From the NCBI GenBank assembly GCA_963771545.1, contig CAVYTX010000004.1:372001-436000 (forward strand): 64,000 nt of DNA. The letters run 5' to 3'. The DNA comes from CAKZLS01 sp963771545 (GTDB lineage Bacteria > Pseudomonadota > Alphaproteobacteria > Rhodospirillales > Defluviicoccaceae). Shown here in pieces: positions 53,832 through 62,423 of this stretch; position 1 is the first letter of the stretch, and each line of letters starts with the position of its first letter. The notes below the pieces were generated by a model that ran no database searches, had not been told where the DNA came from, and worked only from the letters and a program-made list of their open reading frames with translations. Both the position numbers and the translations under genes were made by a program.

Positions 53832-54120
53832 ACACCACCTGGGCCTCGGCCTCGACGCGATCGCGGAACCGTTTGTTGATGAAGCCAGCGGTATTGAGAT
53901 CCACCTTGCGTCCTATCAGTTCGCTCAACTCCCGCTCGATCGCGAAAAATTCCAGGCCGACGGCGGCGCCGGGCTCGAATTCGACGAGCAGATCCACATC
54001 GCTATCGGCCGAAAAGTCGTCGCGGAGCGCCGATCCAAAAAGCGCAAGCCGCTTAATCCGGTGTCGCCGGCACAACGCCGAGACCGGGGCCTCGGGAATG
54101 TCAATGCGAGCCTTCGCCAT
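53818..54120 (-). CDS. mntA: MntA-type nucleotidyltransferase antitoxin
   Basis: 100 residues from ATG 54120. LALFGSALRDDFSADSDVDL contains the GS-x10-D-x-D catalytic core of minimal nucleotidyltransferases, followed by LVEFEPGAAVGLEFFAIERE and SELIGRKVDLNTAGFINKRF. It should AMPylate and inactivate the overlapping HepT toxin. A longer reading to 54213 has no ribosome site. Together with the array of TGACGACA motifs further upstream, the region looks like an accessory module. Confidence 0.88.
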   Translation of the reverse strand: MAKARIDIPEAPVSALCRRHRIKRLALFGSALRDDFSADSDVDLLVEFEPGAAVGLEFFAIERELSELIGRKVDLNTAGFINKRFRDRVEAEAQVVYEAV

Positions 54121-54327
54121 ACACCGCCTCCGGAAGGGCAACTGCCGATGATAGAATATTCTGTCCAACATCGCGAACCGAATAGCGCCAATCTTCGAAA
54201 CGAGAAACGCCACGGCGCCTCTTCGGCGGTATTGAACTAGGCTGATGATTAAGATACTATTCCTATAATGCGCCCCATTCGATCCCCCGCCCCGCCGCGT
54301 TCGTTAACGGGAACGAACGGTCCAATA
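54121..54327. other. Gap upstream of mntA
   Basis: About 200 bp leading into the TGACGACA array, with the mntA-hepT promoter expected near its left end. It contains no coding frame I can support and no clear RNA gene. Confidence 0.4.
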
Positions 54328-54624
54328 TGACGACAAATGACGACATCGAAAGCGGAACGATCCAGGACCAGAACGGCGTGTTTTGTTTAGAATCAAACAC
54401 TTACGTCGTTGCGGAGCGAGAATAAGAATTATTGAATGTACGTTTAATTTCAATGTGTTCCAGACATTTTTGACGACAAATGATGACAAATGACGACATT
54501 TTGGGCACTTTAATTTCAGTCCAATGAAATCAATGCCTTAGCAAATGTCAAGTCGTCAAGTGTCGTCTTTTTCGCGGAAAATGTCGTCTTTTTCGGCCTT
54601 TTTTTGACGACACGTGTCGTCAAA
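54328..54624. repeat. Array of TGACGACA motifs ending in a perfect 22-bp palindrome
   Basis: TGACGACA occurs at 54328, 54338, 54471, 54491 and 54605, with TGATGACA at 54481; inverted forms appear at 54551 (AGTCGTCA), 54561 and 54582 (TGTCGTCT), and 54615 (TGTCGTCA). Spacing of 10 bp recurs (54328/54338; 54471/54481/54491), about one helical turn, as in iterons or cooperative operators. The last pair forms a perfect palindrome 54603-54624 centred on ACGT. The block is AT-rich and has no supported gene. It might be a binding-site cluster, a plasmid-type origin relic, or a degraded repeat. Confidence 0.7.
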
Positions 54625-54698
54625 ACCGGTTTCGAGGGGAGCGCCTCCTCGCCGCCGTCCGCCGCTTCGCGGCGCCCTCGCCTTCCCAGTGCTTCGCA

Positions 54699-54806
54699 CC
54701 GGGCCCCTTCCTCTCCCGCGAGCGGGCGAGGAGATATTTGTCCGGACTTGCCCTCGCCCGTTTACGGGAGAGGGAGGGACCCGCGTAGCGGGAGGGTGAG
54801 GGACCC
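54699..54806. repeat. GC-rich intergenic palindrome downstream of the LOG-family gene
   Basis: CCTCTCCCGCGAGCGGGCGAGG forms one stem and its near-copy CCTCGCCCGTTTACGGGAGAGG another in inverted relation, followed by GGGACCCGCGTAGCGGGAGGG. Sequences of this CTCTCCCG-N-CGGGAGAGG kind are scattered between genes in many alphaproteobacteria. It lies just past the stop of the leftward gene at 54807 and could act as a terminator or transcript stabiliser. Confidence 0.6.
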
Positions 54807-55622
54807 TCACCACCGGCCGCCGGGGAGCGGGAGGGCGTTTTCCTTTAGCTCGCGGGTGATGAACGCGAAGGCGTCGTCCACCGAGTCGGTCTTGTGGAAC
54901 AGGTTGAGATCCTCGGCGTCGATGGTGCCGAACCGCACCAGGGCGTCGAGGTTGACCACCTCGTCCCAGAACGCGGCGCCGTAGAGCACGATCGGCATCT
55001 TCTTGCGGAGCTTGCCGGTCTGCACCAGGGTCATGACCTCGAAGAACTCGTCGAGCGTGCCGAACCCGCCGGGGAACGCCACCAGCGCCTTGGCGAGATA
55101 GACGAACCAGAACTTGCGCATGAAGAAGTAGTGGAACTCGAACCGGAGCTGGCGGGTGATCCACTCGTTGCCGTGGGTCTCGAACGGCAGCGAGATGCCG
55201 AGGCCGACGTTGATGCCCCTGGCCTCCGACGCGCCGCGGTTGGCGGCCTCCATGATCCCCGGTCCGCCGCCGGTGCAGACCACGAACCGGCGGCGCTTCT
55301 CCTCCAGCCCCTTGGACCATTCGGTCAGGCGCCGGGCCAGCTCGCGGCATTCCTCGTAATAGCGCGAAAATTCCAGATCGCGCTCGGCCTTGGCGACGTC
55401 GCCGCCGTGCTCGCGGGCGGCGTCGAGGGCGGTGAGCGCCTTGTCGCGGGGCAGCGTGCGGGCCGAGCCGAAAAAGACGATGGTGTCGCTGATGCGCATG
55501 CCCTCGAACCGGGATGCGGGATGCAGGTATTCGGCCATCACGCGCAGCGGCCGGGCGTCGCGGCTGCCCATGAACGAGGAGCTGTTGTAGGCCTTGCCGA
55601 GGAAATCGTCGTCGCCGGCCAT
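54807..55622 (-). CDS. LOG-family (TIGR00730) Rossmann-fold protein
   Basis: 271 residues. The lysine-decarboxylase-like signature is complete: DTIVFFGSARTLPRDKALTA, VCTGGGPGIMEAANRGASEA, and FPGGFGTLDEFFEVMTLVQT (PGGxGTxxE). Family members release cytokinin-type bases or AMP from nucleoside monophosphates; this longer subgroup is not well characterised. It has an N-terminal extension of ~45 residues and an insertion before the GGG motif (KAERDLEFSRYYEECRELAR). It overlaps nothing but starts 3 bp after the HAD gene's stop, forming an operon with it and moaE-moaD. Confidence 0.88.
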   Translation of the reverse strand: MAGDDDFLGKAYNSSSFMGSRDARPLRVMAEYLHPASRFEGMRISDTIVFFGSARTLPRDKALTALDAAREHGGDVAKAERDLEFSRYYEECRELARRLTEWSKGLEEKRRRFVVCTGGGPGIMEAANRGASEARGINVGLGISLPFETHGNEWITRQLRFEFHYFFMRKFWFVYLAKALVAFPGGFGTLDEFFEVMTLVQTGKLRKKMPIVLYGAAFWDEVVNLDALVRFGTIDAEDLNLFHKTDSVDDAFAFITRELKENALPLPGGRW

Positions 55623-55625
55623 GGG

Positions 55626-56258
55626 TCAGACTTTCAGTTGCGTGAGATCGGGTATGATGGGGGTGCCGTCCGGGAACCGGTTGTCGCCCTCCGGCGGCAC
55701 CCGGCCGATGAACCGCAGGCCGGTGGCCGCCGCCGCCCGGTAATCGGAATACGAGTCGCCCACGTACACCACCCGGTCCCGCTTCAGACCATGGCGGCCG
55801 ACAAGCTCATCGATCGTCGCCTCCTTTTCGGGCGGCGAGCCGTGAATGGAGACGAAGTAGTGCGCCATGCCGCGCCGCGCGTTGATCCGCTCCAGCTCGG
55901 CCTGGGGCGTGCCGGAAATGACGAACATCATCAGTTCGCCCACATGGGCGTCGAGAAATTCCTTGGCGCCCGGCACCCAGTCGGCGCCGACCACGGCGTC
56001 CTCCACGATTTCGGAGAATTGCTGGATCAAATCGGCGACGTCGTCCTCGGTGATCGCGACGCCGAGGAATTCCCTGTGGTAGTAGCGGATCTTCTTGCGC
56101 CGGGAAACCCCGCCGTTGAGGGTGTGATGGGCGACCACGCGCTCCGCGATCTCGGGACCGTATCCCTTGTACATCTCGTAAAAGGCCTGAGTCTTGATGT
56201 CCGATGACTCGGCCAACACCCCGTCGAAATCGAAAAATACGGCGTCATGGGCCGCCAC
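55626..56258 (-). CDS. HAD-superfamily phosphatase
   Basis: 210 residues from GTG 56258. Motif I is AVFFDFDGVLAES (nucleophile Asp), motif II is MFVISGTPQAE, and motif III/IV is DRVVYVGDSYSDYRAAAATG. The cap inserted after motif I is helical, as in beta-phosphoglucomutase-like phosphatases. Substrate not predictable. It lies 3 bp past the moaE stop and 3 bp before the LOG-family start, so all appear co-transcribed. Confidence 0.85.
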   Translation of the reverse strand: MAAHDAVFFDFDGVLAESSDIKTQAFYEMYKGYGPEIAERVVAHHTLNGGVSRRKKIRYYHREFLGVAITEDDVADLIQQFSEIVEDAVVGADWVPGAKEFLDAHVGELMMFVISGTPQAELERINARRGMAHYFVSIHGSPPEKEATIDELVGRHGLKRDRVVYVGDSYSDYRAAAATGLRFIGRVPPEGDNRFPDGTPIIPDLTQLKV

Positions 56259-56261
56259 GGC

Positions 56262-56741
56262 TCACCCCCCCTTGTCCGTTGGCGTCCGCTCCGTCGATGC
56301 CCACCGGGCGGCGGCGTCATCGTCCGCGGCCCGGCTTTCCACCCAGCGAGCCCCATCGGACGTTTCCTCCACCTTCCAAAACGGCGCCCGGGTCTTCAGC
56401 CAGTCGATGAGGAACTGGCAGGCATCGAAGGCCGCCTGGCGGTGCCGCGACGCCGCCGCCACCAAGACGATCCGCTCGCCCGGCTCCAACCGGCCATGGC
56501 GGTGCACGATCAGCGTTTCCTCCAGCGGCCAGCGTTCACGGGCTTCTTGGTCGATGCGCTCGAGCTGGCGTTCGGTCATGCCCGGATAGTGTTCCAGGGT
56601 CATGGCGCCGACCCGGTCGGCCTCCGCCATGTCGCGGACCAGCCCCACGAACACGCACACGCCGCCGATGGTGGCATTGCCGCCGGTCAGGCGCGCCACC
56701 TCCGCGCCCACATCGAAATCGTCGCGCTGCACCCGGATCAT
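56262..56741 (-). CDS. moaE: Molybdopterin synthase catalytic subunit MoaE
   Basis: 159 residues. VCVFVGLVRDMAEADRVGAM with LEHYPGMTERQLERIDQEAR, and HRHGRLEPGERIVLVAAASR followed by AFDACQFLIDWLKTRAPFWK carry the conserved Arg, His and catalytic Lys (APFWKVE). With MoaD it converts precursor Z (cPMP) to molybdopterin. It starts 3 bp after moaD's stop. The last ~20 residues are a non-conserved charged tail. Confidence 0.94.
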   Translation of the reverse strand: MIRVQRDDFDVGAEVARLTGGNATIGGVCVFVGLVRDMAEADRVGAMTLEHYPGMTERQLERIDQEARERWPLEETLIVHRHGRLEPGERIVLVAAASRHRQAAFDACQFLIDWLKTRAPFWKVEETSDGARWVESRAADDDAAARWASTERTPTDKGG

Positions 56742-56744
56742 CGC

Positions 56745-56996
56745 CTAGCCTCCGGTGACCGGCGGGAAGAACGCCACTTCGTCGCCGGGCTTCACCGGGT
56801 GGTCGAGCATGGCGTATTCCTGATTGACGGCGACGCGCACCGTCGCCAGATCGGCCAGCGCATCGGCGGGCCCGCCGCCCCGCGCGCGGATCCACTCGAT
56901 CAGGGATTGCACGCTGGTCACGGTCTCCGGCGGCGCGACCTGCTCCTCCGCCACCCCCGCCTTCTCCCGCAACCACGCGAAATACAGAACCTTCAC
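56745..56996 (-). CDS. moaD: Molybdopterin synthase sulfur carrier subunit MoaD
   Basis: 83 residues from GTG 56996, preceded by GAGGAACG. The ubiquitin-like fold is seen in MKVLYFAWLREKAGVAEEQV and VRVAVNQEYAMLDHPVKPGD, and the protein ends EVAFFPPVTGG with the essential C-terminal Gly-Gly that is thiocarboxylated. The adenylating partner is probably the MoeB-like protein at 32701-33555. moaE follows directly. Confidence 0.94.
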   Translation of the reverse strand: MKVLYFAWLREKAGVAEEQVAPPETVTSVQSLIEWIRARGGGPADALADLATVRVAVNQEYAMLDHPVKPGDEVAFFPPVTGG

Positions 56997-57028
56997 CGTT
57001 CCTCCTCAAATGCAAGCCGTGGACCCAT

Positions 57029-57682
57029 TCAACCGGCGTCCCGGGCGGGGTCGGCGCGCTTCGCCGGCCGCCGGCGGTCGGCGCGTGGTTTGGGTTCGGG
57101 CGCGGGCTCCGCGGGTCCGCCATCACGGGTCACGTGCTTTACTCCGGCGCGCAAATAGTCGAACCCCGTGATCAACGTGAGCACCGCCGCCGCCCACAAT
57201 CCGTAAATGCCGATGATGGTGGGCGTGATCGGCCCGAATTCCGGGCCGGCGTCGCCCACCACCAGGAACCCGATGGCCACCATCTGGATGGCCGTCTTCC
57301 ACTTGGCCAAACGGGTGACCGGCATGCCCACCTGCAACTCCGCCAGGTACTCGCGCAGACCCGAAACGGTAATCTCGCGGCAGAGGATCACCGCGGCGGG
57401 GAGAATGTGGACACCCGAAAGACGATCGATGCCCACCAGCATCAGCAGCAGCGAGGCCACCAGGAGCTTGTCGGCGATGGGATCGAACATGCGGCCGAAG
57501 CTGGATTGCTGTTGCCATGAGCGGGCCAGGTAGCCGTCCAGGAAATCGGTGACGCAGGCCGCGATGTAGACGCCCAGGGCCAGCCAAGCGCCCCACGGCG
57601 TGTCCGGCAGCAGCAAGAGGCAAACCACCGGAATCGCCACGATGCGCGACAAGGTCAGAGCGTTCGGCAGATTGGTTTCCAT
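57029..57682 (-). CDS. pgsA: CDP-diacylglycerol-glycerol-3-phosphate 3-phosphatidyltransferase
   Basis: 217 residues from ATG 57682. Four to five membrane segments (IPVVCLLLLPDTPWGAWLAL, VAIGFLVVGDAGPEFGP) and the CDP-alcohol phosphotransferase motif DFLDGYLARSWQQQSSFGRM with FDPIADK are present. It makes phosphatidylglycerophosphate, precursor of phosphatidylglycerol and cardiolipin. A basic/proline tail (PEPKPRADRRRPAKRADP) of about 35 residues extends beyond the usual end. uvrC lies 41 bp upstream, a conserved uvrC-pgsA pairing. Confidence 0.93.
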   Translation of the reverse strand: METNLPNALTLSRIVAIPVVCLLLLPDTPWGAWLALGVYIAACVTDFLDGYLARSWQQQSSFGRMFDPIADKLLVASLLLMLVGIDRLSGVHILPAAVILCREITVSGLREYLAELQVGMPVTRLAKWKTAIQMVAIGFLVVGDAGPEFGPITPTIIGIYGLWAAAVLTLITGFDYLRAGVKHVTRDGGPAEPAPEPKPRADRRRPAKRADPARDAG

Positions 57683-57723
57683 CACCTCTCCGGAAGGGCC
57701 ACCGCCCGGGACGGGGGCGCATT

Positions 57724-59610
57724 CTATCGCCCGGGGTGGAACCATTCATAGATCTTATTCGCGATGGCGCCGCTGATACCGTCCACCGCCTCCAGATCGG
57801 TCCGGCCCGCTTGGGCGACCGCCCGGGCGGAACCGAAGTGGTGGAGCAACGCCTTTTTGCGGCGCGCGCCGATCCCCGGGATCTCGTCCAGGGGCGATTG
57901 CTTCAACCGGGCGGACCGCTTGGCCCGATGCGCGCCGATGGCGAAGCGGTGGGCTTCGTCGCGCAGCCGCTGCAGAAAATAGAGGACCGGGTCGCGGGCA
58001 TCCAAGGCGAACGGCGGACGGCCGGGTAGGAAAATCCGCTCCCGGCCGGCGTTGCGGTCCGGCCCCTTGGCGATGCCGGCGACGGCGATGTCGCCGATCC
58101 CCAATTCCTCGAACACCTCCACGGCGACGCCAAGCTGGCCGGCGCCGCCGTCCACCAGCACCAATTGCGGCCATTGACCGAGGGTCCGGTCCGGATCCTC
58201 CTTGAGGGCGCGCGAGAAACGCCGCGTCAGCACCTCGCGCATCATGGCGTAGTCGTCGCCCGGCGCGGTCCCCTTGTCTCCGCCTCGGATGGTGAACTTG
58301 CGGTAGGCGTTCTTGACCAGACCCTCGGGGCCGGCGACGATCATCGCGCCCACCGCCTCGGTTCCCGAAACGTGGCTATTGTCGTAAACCTCGACGCGGC
58401 TCGGCGCGGTCTCCAGATCGAACGCGCCCGCCAATCCCTCCAGTAGACGACGTTGCAGCGCGCTCTCCGACATGCGCCGGCCCAGGGCCTCGCGGGCGTT
58501 GTCCAGGGCGTGAATGATAACCGCCTTTTTGCCGCCCCGCTGCGGCGCCGCCAGTCGGACGCGCCGGCCCGCGTGGACGGATAGCGCCTCGGCGACCAGC
58601 GCCTGGTTCGGCAGCCGATGGCTGAGCAGGACCAGAGGCGGTGGCGTCCGTGGCGCATAGAACTGGCCGATAAACGCCTCCAGGACGACGTCCACGCCGT
58701 CGTCACGGGCATGGACGGGGTAATAGGCCCGGTTGCCATGATTGCACCCGGCCCGGAAGAAGAACACCTGGATACAGGTACTGCCGCCCTCCTGGTGCGC
58801 GGCGATCACGTCCGCCTCGCCGACGCCACCGAGGTTGATGTCCTGGTGCGACTGCACCGCCGTCAGGGCGCGGATGCGGTCCCGGTAACCGGCCGCCTCC
58901 TCGAACGCCAACGCGTCGCTCGCTGCCTCCATACGCCGCGCCAGATCGCGCTGGATGCGCTGGCTGTCGCCGCGCAGAAAGGCGTGCGTTTGCTCGACCA
59001 GGGCGGCGTAGTCGGCTTCGCCGATGCGGCCGACGCAAGGCGCAGAGCACCGCTTGATCTGATAGAGCAGACACGGCCGGGTGCGTGACGCGAACACCGA
59101 GTCCGAACAGGTGCGGAGCAGAAACGCGCGCTGCAGCACCGCCAGCGTCTGGTTCACGGCCCAGGCGGAAGCGAACGGTCCGAAGTAATCCCCCTTGCGC
59201 GCCTGGGCTCCGCGATGTTTGAGCACCCGGGGAAAGGGATGATCTCCGGTCACCAGGATCGACGGGAAGGATTTGTCGTCGCGCAGCAGAATATTGTAAC
59301 GCGGTTTGAGCTGTTTGATCAGGTTGGCTTCGAGCAGCAGCGCCTCGGCCTCGGTGTGAGTCCCGACGAACTCCATGGAAGCCGTTTGCGCCACCATGCG
59401 GCGAATGCGGATACCGAGGCGCTCCATCTTGGTGTAGCTGGAAACCCGCTTCCAAAGGTTCTTCGCCTTCCCGATGTACAGCGGATCGCCGTCCGCGTTG
59501 ATCATCCGGTAAACGCCCGGCGTTCGCGGCAACGTGCCGAGATAGGTCGCGATCACGGAAACGCCCGCATTGGGGGGAGCGGGCATCTCGGACTGGGAGT
59601 TGAGGTCCAT
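57724..59610 (-). CDS. uvrC: Excinuclease ABC subunit C
   Basis: 628 residues. The N-terminal GIY-YIG nuclease (TPGVYRMINADGDPLYIGKA, KNLWKRVSSY) makes the 3' cut; a Cys cluster (RPCLLYQIKRCSAPCVGRIG) follows; the UVR motif for UvrB binding is ARRMEAASDALAFEEAAGYR; the RNase H-like domain has VYDNSHVSGTEAVGAMIVAG; C-terminal helix-hairpin-helices are SPLDEIPGIGARRKKALLHH and LEAVDGISGAIANKIYEW. ATG at 59610 lies very close to GGTGGG; a later ATG at 59586 is possible. Nucleotide excision repair; pgsA follows. Confidence 0.95.
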   Translation of the reverse strand: MDLNSQSEMPAPPNAGVSVIATYLGTLPRTPGVYRMINADGDPLYIGKAKNLWKRVSSYTKMERLGIRIRRMVAQTASMEFVGTHTEAEALLLEANLIKQLKPRYNILLRDDKSFPSILVTGDHPFPRVLKHRGAQARKGDYFGPFASAWAVNQTLAVLQRAFLLRTCSDSVFASRTRPCLLYQIKRCSAPCVGRIGEADYAALVEQTHAFLRGDSQRIQRDLARRMEAASDALAFEEAAGYRDRIRALTAVQSHQDINLGGVGEADVIAAHQEGGSTCIQVFFFRAGCNHGNRAYYPVHARDDGVDVVLEAFIGQFYAPRTPPPLVLLSHRLPNQALVAEALSVHAGRRVRLAAPQRGGKKAVIIHALDNAREALGRRMSESALQRRLLEGLAGAFDLETAPSRVEVYDNSHVSGTEAVGAMIVAGPEGLVKNAYRKFTIRGGDKGTAPGDDYAMMREVLTRRFSRALKEDPDRTLGQWPQLVLVDGGAGQLGVAVEVFEELGIGDIAVAGIAKGPDRNAGRERIFLPGRPPFALDARDPVLYFLQRLRDEAHRFAIGAHRAKRSARLKQSPLDEIPGIGARRKKALLHHFGSARAVAQAGRTDLEAVDGISGAIANKIYEWFHPGR

Positions 59611-59977
59611 CCCACCTATTTGATCACAGAATTGGTTCCGGTCAATGCGACACGGACGGCCAACAATCAGTTGCAATTCGCATATCGAAATAATCCACGC
59701 ATTCCGTGGATAACTCTGTTGAAAAAATTAGATCAGCGAACGGAGATCCGAGCCGTTCCTCGCTTTTCCAGGCTTTGCCCAATTTTTAGCCGAAATTACA
59801 ACTTATTGAAATGAAATGAATATTCCAAAGAACTGATACATCCGCCCCGAAGCGCGATGCAGATAACCCGTTTGCGGGTTGTTTCTGAGAGCCGCGATCC
59901 GTCCTGTGTACAACTTGGGTCCGCGACACATCGGCACAATGCCCGCCGTCGTTCAAAACCTGTTATACAATTCGGGC
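59611..59977. other. 367-bp region between uvrC and folB with DnaA-box-like pair
   Basis: Contains TAATCCACG at 59691-59699 and CGTGGATAA at 59705-59713, an inverted pair with one or two mismatches each to the DnaA box TTATCCACA. It is followed by an A/T-rich patch (GAAAAAATTAG; TTATTGAAATGAAATGAATA) and TGTGTACAA near 59906. No gene is supportable. The uvrC promoter must be here; a DnaA-controlled promoter is possible. There are too few boxes to argue for an origin. Confidence 0.45.
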
Positions 59978-60394
59978 TTACGCTGTTGTTGAGAATCGTT
60001 CGATCTCAACTCCGACGCTGGTGACGTCGGCAAACACGTCGAGCTTCTCGACCCGCACCCGGACCGAGCGGACCCGCCAATCCTCGAGACACATGGCGGC
60101 GATCTCCTCAGCCAGGGTCTCCACGAGGTTGATATGTCCCCGATACACGATCCGTCGGACGCCCGTGACGATCCGTTCATAACACACGACGTTGGAGAGG
60201 CTGTCATTGAGGTCGCGCCCTTCCTGGACCGCGAGATCCAGGTTGATCCGGACCCGTTGAGCGTCGGTGTGCTCGTGACGGTACACACCGATCATGCACG
60301 ACAGAACGAGATCACGAACGAAGACGTGGCGAAGGGCGTTTCGCGCATCGGCGATACGCAACGGATGAACGACGGTCGCCGGATCGATGGTCAT
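59978..60394 (-). CDS. folB: Dihydroneopterin aldolase
   Basis: 138 residues. ADARNALRHVFVRDLVLSCM, IGVYRHEHTDAQRVRINLDL (conserved Glu/His-type loop), HINLVETLAEEIAAMCLEDW, and VRVEKLDVFADVTSVGVEIE with the active-site lysine fit FolB. It cleaves dihydroneopterin to 6-hydroxymethyl-dihydropterin in folate synthesis. It lies 32 bp downstream of a FolM-like reductase gene, so the pair forms a pterin operon. The N-terminal 20 residues are longer than in E. coli FolB. Confidence 0.92.
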   Translation of the reverse strand: MTIDPATVVHPLRIADARNALRHVFVRDLVLSCMIGVYRHEHTDAQRVRINLDLAVQEGRDLNDSLSNVVCYERIVTGVRRIVYRGHINLVETLAEEIAAMCLEDWRVRSVRVRVEKLDVFADVTSVGVEIERFSTTA

Positions 60395-60426
60395 AGCGAA
60401 TTCTCGTTATTCGCCGGGTCCATGGC

Positions 60427-61197
60427 CTATTCCTCGACGGCGCGCCGGGTAGCGGCCTGGGTCCATCCCAGATGCTGGCCGCCGTCCAAGGCGATCATCT
60501 GCCCGGTCATCGACGGTGCGTCAAGAATGAAACGCACCGCGTCGGCGATTTCCCGCGGCATTACCCGGCGGCTCAAAGGCACCGCCGACCATTGCCGAGC
60601 GAACTGCTCCTCCGATTGCCGGGCGCTCGGCATCGTCGGTCCGGGACCAACGGCGTTGACCCGCACGCGCGGCGCCAACGCCAGGGCCAGGGTCTGAGTC
60701 AGCGTCCACAGCCCCGCCTTGCTGAGCGTATACGATGTGAAATGGGGCGTCAGGTTCCACACGCGCTGATCGACGAGATTGACCACGTTGCCGTGCGCAC
60801 CGTCCGGAAGCTGGCGGACCAAGGCCTGGATCAGAACGAACGGAGTTCTCAGATTGACCTGCATGTGCAGGTTCCACGAGTCCTGGCTCACGGTTTCGAA
60901 GGTGTCGTTTTCGAACGCCGATGCATTGTTGACGAGACAGGTGATCGGACCAAGCGCCTTGGCGGCCTCGCCGACAAGCTCGACGGCCTCGCCCTCGTCG
61001 CGGAGATCCGCCGCCAGCGCCACGGCATGGCCACCTTGGGCTTCGATCCGCGTCACGGTCTCCCGGGCATCGTCCGCCGAGGCATTGTGGTGCACCGCCA
61101 CCGCCCATCCGTGCGCCGCCAAATCCATGGCGATGGTTTGACCGATGCGCCGGGCGGCGCCGGTCACGAGAGCTGTTCGGGGTTGCTGATCCGTCAT
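60427..61197 (-). CDS. Short-chain dehydrogenase, pteridine-reductase (FolM) type
   Basis: 256 residues from ATG 61197. The cofactor motif TALVTGAARRIGQTIAMDLA carries the TGxxxRxG variant with Arg typical of pteridine reductases (NADPH). NNASAFENDTFE, the catalytic YTLSKAGLWTLTQTL (Tyr-x3-Lys), and NAVGPGPTMPS follow. Together with folB immediately downstream, this points to a dihydrofolate/dihydromonapterin reductase role rather than a generic SDR. Longer upstream readings have no support. Confidence 0.86.
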   Translation of the reverse strand: MTDQQPRTALVTGAARRIGQTIAMDLAAHGWAVAVHHNASADDARETVTRIEAQGGHAVALAADLRDEGEAVELVGEAAKALGPITCLVNNASAFENDTFETVSQDSWNLHMQVNLRTPFVLIQALVRQLPDGAHGNVVNLVDQRVWNLTPHFTSYTLSKAGLWTLTQTLALALAPRVRVNAVGPGPTMPSARQSEEQFARQWSAVPLSRRVMPREIADAVRFILDAPSMTGQMIALDGGQHLGWTQAATRRAVEE

Positions 61198-61250
61198 AGC
61201 GGAGAAATGGAAGAGGACCGGGAAGGAATCAAGCGCCACCGCGAGCGCGG

Positions 61251-62231
61251 TTAGCCCAAAAACGGAAAAACGCGGGACGGCCCCCGAAACAGAACAATCA
61301 TATACACGACATACGCTCCGACGAACACGGACCCCATCAGGCGCCCGAAGCGAAGCCGAGCCAACAGGAACGGCATGAACGCGAGGGTCGCGGCCAGCAT
61401 GATCCAGATATCGAACTTCTGAATTTGCTCGGCGACGCGCAGTGGCGCCGCAACCGCCACCGAACCGCCGACGCATAGAATATTGAACAAATTGCTCCCA
61501 ACCACATTGCCAACGGCGATGTCGGAATGCCCGCGCAAAGCGGCCACCAGGGACGCGGCCAATTCCGGCAGCGAGGTGCCCAGGGCGATCAGGCTCAGGC
61601 CGATCACCGCCTCCGAAACGCCGGCGGCGCGCGCGACCACCACACCGCCTTTAACCAAAAAGTCCGCCCCGAGCGCGAGCCCCGCGAGACCGCCCACGAC
61701 GGCGATCGAGACAATCCACAAAGGCCAAGTGAGTTCCCCCACCTCGGCGGCCTCTTGAGCGAACCGCTCGGCCGCGGGATCCGCGCCGCCATGGGCTTCA
61801 CGCCAATAGGACCGGACCACGAACGCGAAGAGCAAGACCAGCAGCAACAGCCCCATTTCGCGGCCCATGGTTCCATACCAGAGCAGAGCGGCGAACAGCA
61901 GACTGATCGCCAGCAGCGTGAGGCCATCGCGAACCATCGGTTGCGCCCGGGCCGCAAGGGGAGAGACAATTCCCGAGAGGCCGATAATCAAGAACAGATT
62001 GGCAATGTTACTGCCGACAATATTGCCGATGGCGATGTCGGGAGAGCCCGAGAAGGCCGCATCGAGGCTGACGATCAGTTCAGGCAGGGAGGTGCCGAAC
62101 GCCACGATCGTCATCCCGATCATCAGGGTCGAAACGTTGAATCGGCGCGCGATCGCGACCGAGCCCCTTAGCAGCACCTCAGCGCCACCGAGGAGCAGCA
62201 CGAAACCGCCGATCACCTGAAGATATGCCAT
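61251..62231 (-). CDS. Calcium/sodium antiporter of the CaCA family
   Basis: 326 residues, about ten membrane segments. The two alpha repeats are clear: VAFGTSLPELIVSLDAAFSG with IAIGNIVGSNIANLFLIIGL, and IALGTSLPELAASLVAALRG with IAVGNVVGSNLFNILCVGGS. The central loop (EAHGGADPAAERFAQEAAEV) is cytoplasmic. It exchanges Ca2+ (or K+) for Na+/H+. ATG 62231 chosen because it begins directly at the first membrane segment (MAYLQVIGGFVLLLGGAEVL). It ends 53 bp past the start of the FolM-like gene on the same strand. Confidence 0.93.
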   Translation of the reverse strand: MAYLQVIGGFVLLLGGAEVLLRGSVAIARRFNVSTLMIGMTIVAFGTSLPELIVSLDAAFSGSPDIAIGNIVGSNIANLFLIIGLSGIVSPLAARAQPMVRDGLTLLAISLLFAALLWYGTMGREMGLLLLVLLFAFVVRSYWREAHGGADPAAERFAQEAAEVGELTWPLWIVSIAVVGGLAGLALGADFLVKGGVVVARAAGVSEAVIGLSLIALGTSLPELAASLVAALRGHSDIAVGNVVGSNLFNILCVGGSVAVAAPLRVAEQIQKFDIWIMLAATLAFMPFLLARLRFGRLMGSVFVGAYVVYMIVLFRGPSRVFPFLG

Positions 62232-62423
62232 CGATCCGACTCCGCGGGCAGCCAAGCCCTCCGGAGATCAGACGTGTAACTCCGGGAACCAGCAAGCGTT
62301 TGCCATGCCGGACTTGGTCAAGGCAAGCCTCAACATGACCAACTGCCGGTTTCCGGTCCGCCATCCATGCGCGGATCGGACCAACCTAAAGCAGACATAC
62401 CTCGCCATTATAGGAATATTATC

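Noticed and set aside
54556..55350. 264-codon minus-strand frame overlapping the LOG-family gene
   Set aside because: Arg/Pro/Gly-rich out-of-frame shadow running into the TGACGACA array.
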